In this document: positions 11,401 to 20,900 of the stretch, piece after piece | How positions within the stretch are numbered: position 1 is the first letter of the stretch | How the letters are laid out: each line of letters opens with the position of its first letter | NCBI GenBank assembly: GCA_037349105.1 | Contig: JAYJMM010000119.1 | Location: 6,273,001-6,337,000 of the forward strand | Reading direction: 5' to 3' | Length of the DNA stretch: 64,000 nt | Origin: Limnomonas spitsbergensis | Lineage: Eukaryota; Chlorophyta; Chlorophyceae; Chlamydomonadales | Notes under the pieces: generated by a model | Database searches by the model: none | What the model saw: only the letters and a program-made list of their open reading frames with translations | What the model was told of the DNA's origin: nothing | Translations under genes and position numbers: made by a program

Positions 11401-12081
11401 TGCATAAGGAAACCAAGGAATCTGCGAGTACTGATCCAAGCACTGTAAAACCTCTATATTATGACATTGGGTGGGCGAGCCTGGGTGACGGTCCTGGACA
11501 GCCTCACCACAGCTGGTGGCATGAGCATGAAAGCCGCCTCTCCCTGCCTCCCTCTCTCATCCCTCGTCTCCTTCCCTACTGTTTTAGGTGACAGTCCTGG
11601 ATACGATCACGACGGTGTGTGGTGACCGCACCTGGCTCCTTGGCCACTCGGACACCATCCGGCACCTGGCCGACATTGCGGCGCACAAGTTTGCGGTCTA
11701 CGACGCGGTCATGCACACCAAGCTGTGTGTTGCGCTGGCAGCGGCAAACGTAATTCCTGCGGCTGACTGGTGAGTTGGGGGAGGGGGGTGAGGGGGGGGG
11801 GATGATGAGGGTTTGGGTTGGGGGGGTAAACTCAGCGGCGTTATTGATCATTCATCTCACTTATTTATGTACTCAGTCATCAGTCATACCTCTTGCTACC
11901 ATTGAATCTTGACAAGTCCACATCCTTGTGTTTTGTTTCTAGGCTGACGAAGCAGCAGGCGGCTTTGGTGGCCTGCCTGCGTGGCGGAGAGACTGTCGGG
12001 CGGGCCGGGGCGGAGGACCTGCGCGAGGTTTACCGCGGCTGGGACGTGGAGATGGAGGGAGAGCTGCAGCACTTGTTGTGA
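5496..12081 (+). CDS. OPR/FASTK-like helical-repeat protein, probably organellar RNA-binding
   Basis: Eight exons join in phase: 5496-5808, 6319-6787, 7466-7681, 8248-8382, 8699-8830, 9377-9458, 11588-11769, 11943-12081 (TGA), giving at least 555 residues. The protein repeats a roughly 38-40-residue helical unit. Signature phrases are FTPQALANLIWALATVG, LKSQDVANILWSLCKLDL, DFQRLFWALSRVDYTPP, PQHISCQLNALAKLG and PSPQWLAEFF. These are typical of chlorophyte octotricopeptide-repeat (OPR) and FASTK-related proteins, which usually bind and stabilise or process chloroplast or mitochondrial RNA. A Ser-rich linker (GVTASSSSSSISASISST) lies in exon 2. No RAP domain was recognised at the C-terminus, and the target RNA cannot be inferred. 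The N-terminus is probably incomplete: exon 1 begins at a CCAG acceptor with no initiator, so any transit peptide must lie upstream. Confidence 0.87.
6745..6926 (+). repeat. Duplicated exon-2 end plus donor (OPR-like gene)
   Basis: The true exon end at 6747-6795 (GCGGCCACGCTCGTCCAGTG, CTGGCGAGGTGAGG) recurs at 6888-6926 (GCGGCCAGGCTTGTCCAGTA, CTGGCAAGGTGAGG). The second copy lies in the intron and keeps an intact AG/GTGAGG donor. A weaker third trace (GCCAGTGTCTTGTGAGGC) is at 6986. Confidence 0.8.
7331..7485 (+). repeat. Duplicated exon-3 acceptor plus exon start (OPR-like gene)
   Basis: CCTGGATCTGCGCAG/GTGGTACTA occurs at about 7334 and again at 7451, where the true exon starts at 7466. 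Only the second copy continues into open coding sequence (YLYNYRVPDEYLSEYL). Confidence 0.85.
7622..7860 (+). repeat. Duplicated exon-3 end plus donor (OPR-like gene)
   Basis: The exon end at 7628-7690 (ACGCACACATCATGCGCAGT, then CTGAAGCACGACCCAACGCT) recurs at 7798-7858 with a few substitutions. Both copies keep TACAG/GTGG. The second lies inside the intron. Confidence 0.85.
8138..8282 (+). repeat. Duplicated exon-4 acceptor plus exon start (OPR-like gene)
   Basis: An ACTTCCAGCGCTTGTTCTGG-GCGCTG block occurs at about 8149 and again in the true exon at 8250. In the upstream copy the acceptor AG has decayed (GCTGCAAC against GATTGCAGCGAC). Confidence 0.85.
9425..9840 (+). repeat. 63-bp tandem array of exon-6 end plus donor (OPR-like gene)
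   Basis: The end of exon 6 (CCAGAGGCCAAGGCACATGA, CCTG) and its donor GTAAGT/GTGAGT, followed by GGCCTGTTGCAAGGGTTCAG and CCCTAACC, is repeated six to seven times at about 63-bp spacing. Only the first copy adjoins upstream coding sequence. Because 63 is divisible by 3, the array is open on both strands and gives spurious open frames. Confidence 0.9.
10205..10375. mobile_element. Interspersed element family B (copy 1)
   Basis: The element runs from GCCGATGACGGTCCTTG through GAGTTTCAGTCACCGTAAT to GAATTACGGCGCGATTGCAC. Related copies are at 29498-29642, in reverse at 39729-39885, and a partial reverse copy at 47080-47172. It is short, non-coding and AT-richer than its neighbours. The ends are not obvious inverted repeats, so its class is unknown. 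Confidence 0.65.
10436..11280. repeat. Tandem repeat, about 230-240 bp x 4, in the long intron of the OPR-like gene
   Basis: Each unit starts AACGCACGCTTAACTATCCT, then CAATGGCCAGGCTGGTATAC, CCAATAACTACCCGGCTCGC and GGTCTTATGGATTGCAACA. Starts are near 10443, 10687, 10900 and 11141. The second halves differ, with ATAATCTCAAGTCAAT present in two of the four units. No coding potential was recognised. Confidence 0.8.
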
Positions 12082-12925
12082 TTCGACCATGGTGCAGCAG
12101 CGCTCGTGGTGGAATGAAAAGCGACAAGCACAGGCTGCTTACTCACGCTGGAGGCGGCTTGAGGCCTTGCAGTACTGGTCTCCAGACTCCATATCATGGG
12201 CGTCTAAGGCTGGAGGTGGACCTGGGGGGGGGGGGTAAACCCTTAGCCCTTAACCCAAAAACCTGAGGGAGGTTAAAACCCCTAACCCTGAACCTTAAAA
12301 CCTGAGGGGGGGGGGTTAAACCCAGAACCCGAAAACCTGAGGATGGTCATCCCGCCTTGCTTTTCCTTGCCTTGCCTTCGGTTTCTTGGTGATGTGCATT
12401 GCTTGTCAACATGGCCTGGCCAAGGCGTGGAGAGGAGAAGGAAATGGAAAAGCGACGCCTGTGATTCAGGGCCTGATGCGCTGGAGCCTGGAGGGGGTTG
12501 AATGGAGCCGCAGGATGGGGGACAGGAGCAGCCATGAAGGATGTCTCTTGATGGTGTGCCACAAGAGGCGAGAGCTTCAGGCGTTGCGTATGTTCCCCTG
12601 ACAGTGTGCCACAGGACATTGACATTGCACCTCTGGGCCCTGCCCAGAAAGGCTTGGCTGCGTGGGCGCCCAACTGTCCCATTGGGAGAAGAGAAAAGGA
12701 CAGTGTGCCACAGGTTGGGCACTCCATGGCTGGGTTGCATCAGGAGCAGTGTTTCTTTTAGTGGGTGAGGGGCCACCTTTTCTGGGCCGCCCCGCGTCCA
12801 CCCCTGGGCCGATTCCCACGAAACCTGGATCTGCCTTCGGCCAGTGGCCCACAGGGCTGCACCATGGGCTTGTGGCTGTGGGCCACAGTGTAGCTGAATT
12901 GTAGCTGATAGTGGTACACCACTCC
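12082..12925. other. Intergenic and 3' flank of the OPR-like gene, with telomere-like runs
   Basis: Bases 12235-12345 hold G-runs alternating with CCCTTAACCC and AACCCTGAACC motifs. A family C element lies at 12600-12690. No exon was recognised on either strand. Confidence 0.5.
12600..12690. mobile_element. Interspersed element family C (reverse copy)
   Basis: CACCTCTGGGCCCTGCCCAG, AAAGGCTTGGCTGCGTGGGC and GCCCAACTGTCCC match copies at 13955, 22725, 24225, 48735, 61445, 61702 and 61928. The shared core, in the forward sense, is GGCGCCCACGCGGCCGAGCC followed by a pyrimidine run, GCAGGGCCCAGAGGTGT and GTCATTGAC. No coding capacity is visible. Confidence 0.6.
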
Positions 12926-13103
12926 CTAAAAAGCGCTGATCAGGCGCCGGTCCTGAAGGCCTGTGCGTTGATGAAGAATGAATTGTCGGCAGATTTGTTT
13001 GGGACTCACGAGCTGATCTGAGTTCGAACGTGGGTCTGATCTCCTCGAGTGAGAGATTGTCAGTCTCCTCATCCACGCCCTTGAACAATTTTCGATAGGC
13101 CAC
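12926..13103 (-). CDS. Possible small two-exon gene of unknown function
   Basis: Exon 1 (13103-13010) opens with ATG and reads MAYRKLFKGVDEETDNLSLE and onward to ELRSA, ending at a strong C/GTGAGT donor. Exon 2 (12960-12926) follows a CGCACAG acceptor and ends LQDRRLISAF-stop. Phases match, giving 42 residues rich in charged side chains. Codon choice in exon 1 looks coding rather than random, but no family is recognised. Alternatively exon 1 belongs to a longer gene whose other exons I missed, or to a gene fragment. Confidence 0.3.
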
Positions 13104-13110
13104 AGTGCTC

Positions 13111-14954
13111 CATGGGGCATGGGTGTTTGTTTTGATAAGTCAGGCGAGAGTGAGTTTTACGTGGTTTTGTCGAGAAGAATTGTGAAGAGCGTGTTTAAAT
13201 CTGTTTAGAGTTTGGATCGTTTGGATGTAGGGTCCCAAGGATGTATTGGGTCCACCGACACTTAATAAGCATTTTTTTGCACACATCCCTCCCCCTTCCA
13301 CTTTTTCGTGTTATATAAACAAATGTGCAAGTGTGCACACATGGAGACTCGACTTCCATTATTTTTGCGCCCAGCGCCTTGGTCAACACAAGTATGTGGC
13401 AGGGACGCTGAGGCATTTAGTTGATACATCTGCCAAGCGCAGAAAGTGGACTTACTTAACATTCTGTATTTTGAGTACTCGCCCTGATTCAGACATGCAA
13501 AGCACAGGGATTTTGGCATATAAATGCCTTTCGTACTGAATAGGGCTAGTTTTCTTTAAGTCATCGTCGCCTCGCCCTGATGCCAAACCAGGCGGTTATA
13601 ACCTAATGACCCAAAGCGTTCAGAGCTCATAGGAGGGGACACACGCACCCTTGGAAGCTGCTTACGGAATCCACCATTTCAGGGCAGAAATGGATGGCCC
13701 GCCCACTCATGGGCCCATCTCATGTTGGTGTCGACCTTGATGAGTCACATGACCGAGATGTTTGATTAATGATTAATACCCTCAGACGGGTAACTATCCA
13801 GGTGCCCTGAGTCGCAAGGATCTCGTGGGGTAGAGTTGCTAGACTGCTCATTTGCTCCTAGACCACACCCTATTCGACAATGATCTAATAGGTCCAGTGA
13901 TAGGCAGGCAGTCACAATGTACGCACTCTCTTTGCCTTGGATTATGTCTATAACGTGACACCTCTGGGCCTGCTCAAAGCTTGGCCACGTGGGCGCCCAA
14001 CTGTTCAGAGGGGAGAAAAGAAGAAACTAACAGGAAGAGGGGGGGACTTGGGACTCCCATTGCCTTGGATTATGCGCCATGCTATTATGCATGGGCCACA
14101 TCTGTCAAGGCCGATAGATTCATCGGAGTTTTATGTCCTTGGAAGATGGTCACCGGCAGATAAACCAGGCTAGAGCGGTGCATGCCCGCTGGGCCCTGCT
14201 AATCGCTCGGCCGCGTGGGGCTGGTAGGGAATGACTAAGCTCAATGCCAGCTACCATGCACAGCCAGAACCATGGTGTAGCCATGCCACCCTCCTACGTG
14301 AAAGGGGGGCAGGAACATGGCACCCAGCGATCTAGATCAGGGGTCAATGACATTGCACCTAAGGGGTATACCGGTATGGACAGTTGTTTATTTCATACAC
14401 ACCGTCGGCATGCCGCTGGGCAGCCACACCGTAGGTCCAGTGGTGCCAACACCTGGATTCCTTGACCGGCCTACTGTTCCTGGCCCAAGTATCCGGGGTT
14501 GCTGCAACTGCCCTGCATTGCCTTAGACCGTGATGTGGCTAAATTGTGGCTGGAGAATGCTTACATAAGCAGTGGTTTGAAACTGGGGTTTGAACGGTTG
14601 TAAAATGTAAATCGTAATGTAGCACTGGCAGCATGTGGGGTTCCTTCAGCATCTTCCCCTCCAACGGAAAGAAAGAAAGGAAACATTGCAACGTAGTAAT
14701 GCTGAAATAACATTCATACCAGTTGAATATATGTTTGTGCAATTACGAGAGACAGCACATTGTGCCACGTGTCATGACCGTTAGCTATTTTGTGGCGTAG
14801 GAAGGGGCCCGTGCGGGCACGGTGAGAACGGGTGCATCGAAATCAATCAGATGTCTTCGTGCCTCATATCTGAGTGATGATGGGCGAACAACGTATCAGC
14901 ACGTTACCATGAGCACCTTATTCTCAAGGTTGCTTTACCATACCGCAAGTAGAA
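13111..14954. other. Intergenic region upstream of the helicase gene
   Basis: No coding exon was recognised. A family C copy lies at 13955-14010 and a family D copy, in reverse, at 14165-14290. The promoter of the helicase gene should be near the right end, but no distinct motif was seen. Confidence 0.5.
14165..14290. mobile_element. Interspersed element family D (reverse copy)
   Basis: The order GGTGCATGCCCGCTGGGCCC, GCTCGGCCGCGTGGGGCTGG, AGCTCAATGCCAGCTACCAT is the reverse of copies at 48455-48560 and 60218-60338. Short fragments also recur at 39250-39460. The core shares CACGCGGCCGAGC with family C, so the two may be related. Confidence 0.6.
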
Positions 14955-17900
14955 ATGCCTCAACTCTTAAGTACCCATCCGACAGCAGCGACTTTGAACC
15001 CACATCAAACGCGCGCGACAGACATTCAGCTTCGCGGGTACCAGCTGAGGATTGTACAGCAGGTGGAACGGGACAACACGATCGTCCTCCTTCCCACAGG
15101 ATCTGGCAAGACACTGGTGGCCGCAGAGGCGATCGTGCGCCTCAGAAAGAAGCGCGCTCTGTTCCTAGTGCCAACATGCCTACTGGTGGAACAACAGGCG
15201 CTGGCTGTGCGCCAGTGGTCCGGTCTCAATGTAGGAAATACCTTAAAGGCATGAAAGCAACCCTAGTTGGTTCACAGACAACCAAAATTGACATGACCTA
15301 GCTAGGAAGATTACTCAAGCTAGTATGGGACAGAACCAACAAATTAACCCGATAATACGGTTTCCTTGCCAGCGGCTTGATTTGGTCCTCTCTGATTAAG
15401 TCCGTTAGTTGGGCGCCCCCCTTCCAGGAGTTCATCATTCATCAATGGCCTCAGTTCATCCTCCCATCCTCCATCTCCAGGTTGGCGAATTCCAGGGGGG
15501 GAGCGCCCTGCCCTCTAACTTCGACGTCCTAGTTTCCACGCCCAAGGCTTTTGAGATGGCACAACAGCGCATCGCGCCCCGACTGGATTGGTCGACATTT
15601 GATGTAGTGGTGTTCGACGAGGTAGGTGTTTCTTGTTCACAAAAAGAGGGCCAGGGCGTGCAATGGCATGGCTAGATAGTAGCTGGGTGGTAACTGGATA
15701 GTAGCTGGGTAGTAGCTGGGTAGTAGCTGGATAGTAGCTGAGTGTCAGATAGTAGCTGAGGCCTGGATTATATCTGGATAGTAGCTGCATAGTAGATGTC
15801 AGATGGTAGCTGGATAGTAGCTGGGCAGTAGCTGGGTAGTACCTGGATAGTAGCTGGAACACCCTAAAATCAACGCTGGCCGATACCAAGATTCTGCTTA
15901 TTATGCCTTGACCAGCCACTCTGTCTCTCCAACTCGCTCTGAGTACAAACGCATGCTTATCAGCAATCACGTTGCTGAAAACAACTTGGGCCAGGGGCGG
16001 GGGGGGGGGGGGGGGGGGTACCGCATTGGTGTATCGTTTTCCGTCTTTCCGAGTTTCCAGTTTCATATCTCTCCAAACTGTATGCTGTTTTGAGCATGTC
16101 TTAAAAAATATCTAGGAAAATATCTAGGAAGATGGCCATGTTCGCAGCATGTAATGTGATCAGTTGTGTTCTTTTATTATTTGCATTAATACACCATTGC
16201 ATTCATACTTAGTTATCGGAACTTACCCATTTATTTCCCACACTTCTTTAGGTGCACCACGTGCTGAAGGACCACCCCTACCGCAAGATTGCCCTCCAGC
16301 TACACTGCCTGGCTGCTCAACATTGTCAGCAAGGTACCCAGCAGGCTGTGTTGACAAGGCTTTCACAGATGGAATGACGGACAAAAGAAAACTACATCCT
16401 GCACAATTGTGAAGTGCACCGATTAGGCAGGCACGCAGCCTGGCATTCATCCGTACAATTTATTAAAACCTTGACATCTTCATCGGTATCCTCATATACC
16501 CTATCTGCCAGGCCAGCGATCCTGAACCCTGAATTCAAAGTCCTGAACCCTAAACTTTGAGCTCCCTGTAATTACACGGCGCACCTTATGTCCTGAGGAC
16601 CCAGATCTGAACTGAGATCGGATCTGAGCCACTGCCACTATCGGATCTTTACCAGGATCGGATCTGAACCACTGCCACCATCAAATCTTGGCTAGGATTG
16701 GATATGAACCAATCTCGGATCTTGGCCAGGATTGGATCCAAACCAAGGTTTGATCTCCTATCTTGTCATTCCGTCTGGTGTGAAGAGGGGAGGGGACAGC
16801 TTGGTTTGAAGTTACTGCTTGGTATGAAGGAACTGCTTGGTATGAAGTTACTGCTTGGTATGAAGTAACTGCTTGGCATCAAGAGGCTGCTTGTGGTGGT
16901 GGCTCCTCTCAATCCCTTTTTTAGGGTTACGTGTTAAAAGAACATACAATCGATGCCTCTTGTACCCTTTGCAGGCTCGAGTGGTGGTCCCCCAGGCCCC
17001 CGCGTGGTGGGGCTCACTGCTTCGCTCACGTACGCTGTGAACGAAAAGAACGTGCAGCAATCCATGCAGAGGATATGTGCGGAGCTTGGGATCAGGGCCA
17101 TCGCCACAGCGACGGAAGAGGAGCTGAGGGCCTCCAACTACCATGCAAGGAGCGCACAGGCGGAGGTGGCCGAGCCCCTGATAATTCCCCAAGTGAGTAG
17201 TCCTTGTCGCTGCACCTTGTCTGAAAAATGCGAATTATTTGACTAGAGTAAAACAAGTAGAATCAGTAAAATAATGATAATAATTTTCCACTCAGGGTCC
17301 CACTACCGCTGGCATCCTGCACATCTCTGAGCGCAAATCTGAGAATATGATCAACGGCTTTTTCCGTCGGGTCGAGAAGGGAACCGCCACGCCGTTTGGC
17401 ATACGGATGGTGGCCAGCATCAGAAAGATGGAGATGGCTCTAACTGGTACTGCAAGCTACCAGCAGGTTGGCCATAAAAGGTACGTGGCCAGCTCGTGAT
17501 TCAGAATTCCCTTGCTCCTTTAATTAGTCTGGGCCCTGATCTGTCTGGACCCTGATTTGACTGGGTCCCTGTTTTCTTCTTTGCAATCCAACAGGCAGGC
17601 AGTTCATGACAGGGCTTTGAAGGCACTTGCTACAATATGCATTGGCCATGCAGTATAATTGCTTGTAGAAGGTATGTGTGGCAAGTTCGTGAGTCAGAAT
17701 TGCCTTTTTATTTCATTTGATTTGATTTTTCCAAGCTATTTCTGTTCCCCTCCTTGCTAGCCAGCAGGCCACCAGTTCTTGAAAGGGCCCTGAAAGCGAT
17801 TGCCTCACAATAATGGCCAAGCGGATTATGAACTTCAATAGCCAGGTCATGGGCCTCCATTCCCGTCACCATTCGCCATTCACCCGTCACCATTCACCAT

Positions 17901-20900
17901 TCACAGGCCAGCAGGCTGCCCGCCCTTCCTCTCCCCTTTGGCACGTCTTCCTGCGCGGGAGTGGGGTGTCTATGCTAAGAGGCAGGCAGAGGCTGCCGCA
18001 GCAGCAGGAAATGCAACCCTCAGTGCCCATCTCACGGAATTGCAGCACTGGTACGAGGTAGGAATTTGAGGGTGATGGCACTGATGGGGTACCGCTAGTA
18101 AAATCTAGGGGGGAGAAATCTGTCCACACTACCTGCCATTTTTAGAACTCCTGCCAGCCTAAAACATACCCCAGTTCGGCAAAAAAACGGCAAAAACAAC
18201 TGCAAAAACTGCCATTTGGGAGACCCCTGTCACTACCTTGGGTACCGGCCCATGCTCCTCTGTTGCCCCTTCGCCAGTCCCACGCCCCATGGGAGACATA
18301 GTTCCCTTCCTTTCTTCGAAGCTTCGAAATCCCCTGCTCAAATACAGCGACGTCAGAGCTGCGAGTTCCTACTCAAAAGTTCCTTATTTCTCCTACTGAA
18401 GTTTGATTGCCTTGATCTATTCGTATTACTCACTGCGTGGCCTTTTTAAAGCAAGACTTTTAGATGGATGCGTTGTTGGCACACTATGATAGATATTTGC
18501 TTACGTATGCGGGTCTTTATAATTGGCAGCTATTACAAAACAGTCTGACCTGTACGCCATTCTTGGGATGGCAAAATCACCTTCTTACGCAACCCATCAC
18601 ACCCTAAATCCTTAACCCTGAACCCTGATCCCTGAACCCTGAACCCTACCACCCACACCCTACCTGCTTTTCGTTGTCAGGCACTGCGTCTCCTCCTCGT
18701 CTCGTGGGAGGAGGCGGAGGATGCTGCTGTTACATTCCTGCGAATGAACGGCTTGGAGGGAGGTACGTCCCAGCTGGCCACTGTTTCCACTCCTAAATCT
18801 GATACCAAAATTAGGGTCAGAAGCAGCCAAGTTTGGAGCGTCAGAAATGGCTTGCGACTACCTTGCCTGTTTCCACTTGCAAATGTGCTACTTGTACTTT
18901 CGCATTGACTAGTGTTCCCTAGGGGATGGCTGGCTGGCTGGATGTAGGGTCAGAAGCAGCCAAGTATGGAGCATCAGAAAAGGCTTGCGACTACCTTGCC
19001 TGTTCTTTCGGTTTGTACTACCCTGCCCTTTCGAAGAGGACTTTGTGGCTGCTTCGTTGCAACACATAAACTGCTAATAACATGCATGTTCTCATCATCA
19101 GGCCATGCTTGGGTCTCGGAGCTGGCAGTGTCAGCTGGAGGTATCTGCCTTAACCAATGTGATCTCTGAATAAAAACAGTACCGATCTCGGTGCCGATAT
19201 ATATTTTCTTCCTACACCCTATGGTTCGGTTTTGGCAGATGCGCTGAGTGTCATGATCTCATCATCATTCCCCCTGGACAGGTGGAAACCCTGCCCCTCA
19301 CCCCACCACCACCACCACCACCACACAAAAACTTCCAACCCTAACCCTAGCCCTAGCTGTAAACCCTAAACCAGTAAATCCTAAACCCAAACCCTAAACC
19401 TTTAACCCAACCCCTAACCCCTACCCCGTAACCCTAATCCCTAAACCCTAGGGTGCAGGACTGCGCTGATTTCCCGGACTCTCCTCAGCAGGTGCTTCCA
19501 TTTGCAATCCAGCAGTGGCCGCCCATCTCCGGATCTCTTTCTGGTCCACGGTGTCTGATGCCTACCCTCGATTCGAGCGCCTGCGGGAGGTGCTGCTGGA
19601 CAAGCTGGACAAGTATGCCTCCAGTTTCCGCGGCGTTTTATTCGTTCAGGTGCGAGGAGGGGAACTTCAATAATATCCCCTGCCGGCGCGCGATGAAGGA
19701 CGTCTTTTTGTGTGTGTACTGGCTGCCGCTTGTACTGGCTGCCACTTGGCTGGCTTTGTGTGTGTACTGACTGCCACTTGGCTGGCTTTGTGTGTGTACT
19801 GGCTGCCACTTGGCTGGCTTTGTGTGTGTACTGGCTGCCACTTGGCTGGCTTTGTGTGTGTACTGGCTGCCACTTGGCTGGCTTTGTGTGTGTACTGGCT
19901 GCTGCTTGTACTGGCTGCCACTTGGCTGACCTTGGCCAGTAGGTAGATTCCTCAATTCTGAAAGAATAGGATGAGAGGCAATAAATAGATGACCCCCATA
20001 GCGCTCAGGACCACCGCTAGCCCGTCGCAACTGTGCTCAGGCCCACCACTAGCCCGCCACAACTGTGCTCGGGCACACCACTAGCCCGCAACAACTGTGC
20101 GCAGGCCCACCACTAGCCCGACACAACTGTGATCAGGCTCACCACTAGCCCACCACATCTGTGCTCAGGCCCACCACTAGCCCGCCACAACTGTGCTCAG
20201 GCCCGCCACTAGCCCGCCGCAACTGTGCTAAGGCCCGCCACTAGCCCGACGCAACTGTGCTCAGGCCCGCCACTAGCCCGACACAACTGTGCTTAGGCCC
20301 GCCACTAGCCCGCCACAACTGTGCCCAGGCCCACCACTAGCCCGCAACAACTGTGCTCAGGCCCGCCACTAGCCCGCCACAACTGTGATCACGCACACCA
20401 CTAGCCTGTCACTACTGTGACCAGGGCCACCACTAGCCCGATGCAACTGTGATCAGGCCCACCACTAGCCCGCCGCAACTGTGTTCAGGCCCGCCACTAG
20501 CCCGATGCAACTGTGCTTAGGCCCGCCACTAGCCCGCCACAACTGTGCTCAGCCATACATGACATGCTTCTTCCCACCTCGGCGCAGCAACGCGTCATGA
20601 CCCACATCATCGAGTATGTGATTCAGAGCGACCCGGACCTGCAGCCCCTCTTGCGCCCCGCTTGCTTGTACGCCAGCGGCTCTCCGGCAACGCCTATGCT
20701 GTCCCTGAATCAGCGGCAGGTGGCCGAACGCCTTGCAGGTAAGGTTGGCATCCACAGATGCCAAATTTTGAAATGTATTCCAAATTTGACTCGCTTGATT
20801 CCCGCTGCAGGGCATACACCGACGGTGCATTCACATTAGGTTTAGCTAGCTAAGGCCTGAAACTTTGCTGGTGAACCTTGTTGATTGGCCAGTGTGTTTT

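Noticed and set aside
12282..13103. 273-codon minus-strand open frame
   Set aside because: Only its first 31 codons look coding. The rest crosses a family C element and telomere-like runs.
18600..19455. A chromosome end or telomere
   Set aside because: The CCCTAAA-type runs are short, degenerate and lie between exons of one gene, so they are interstitial.
19638..20030. Minus-strand open frames of HTQSQPSGSQY cycles and their plus-strand mirror
   Set aside because: 30-bp minisatellite inside a helicase intron.
20008..20555. Regularly spaced repeats resembling a CRISPR array
   Set aside because: Units are contiguous with no unique spacers, no cas genes are present, and the context is a eukaryotic intron.
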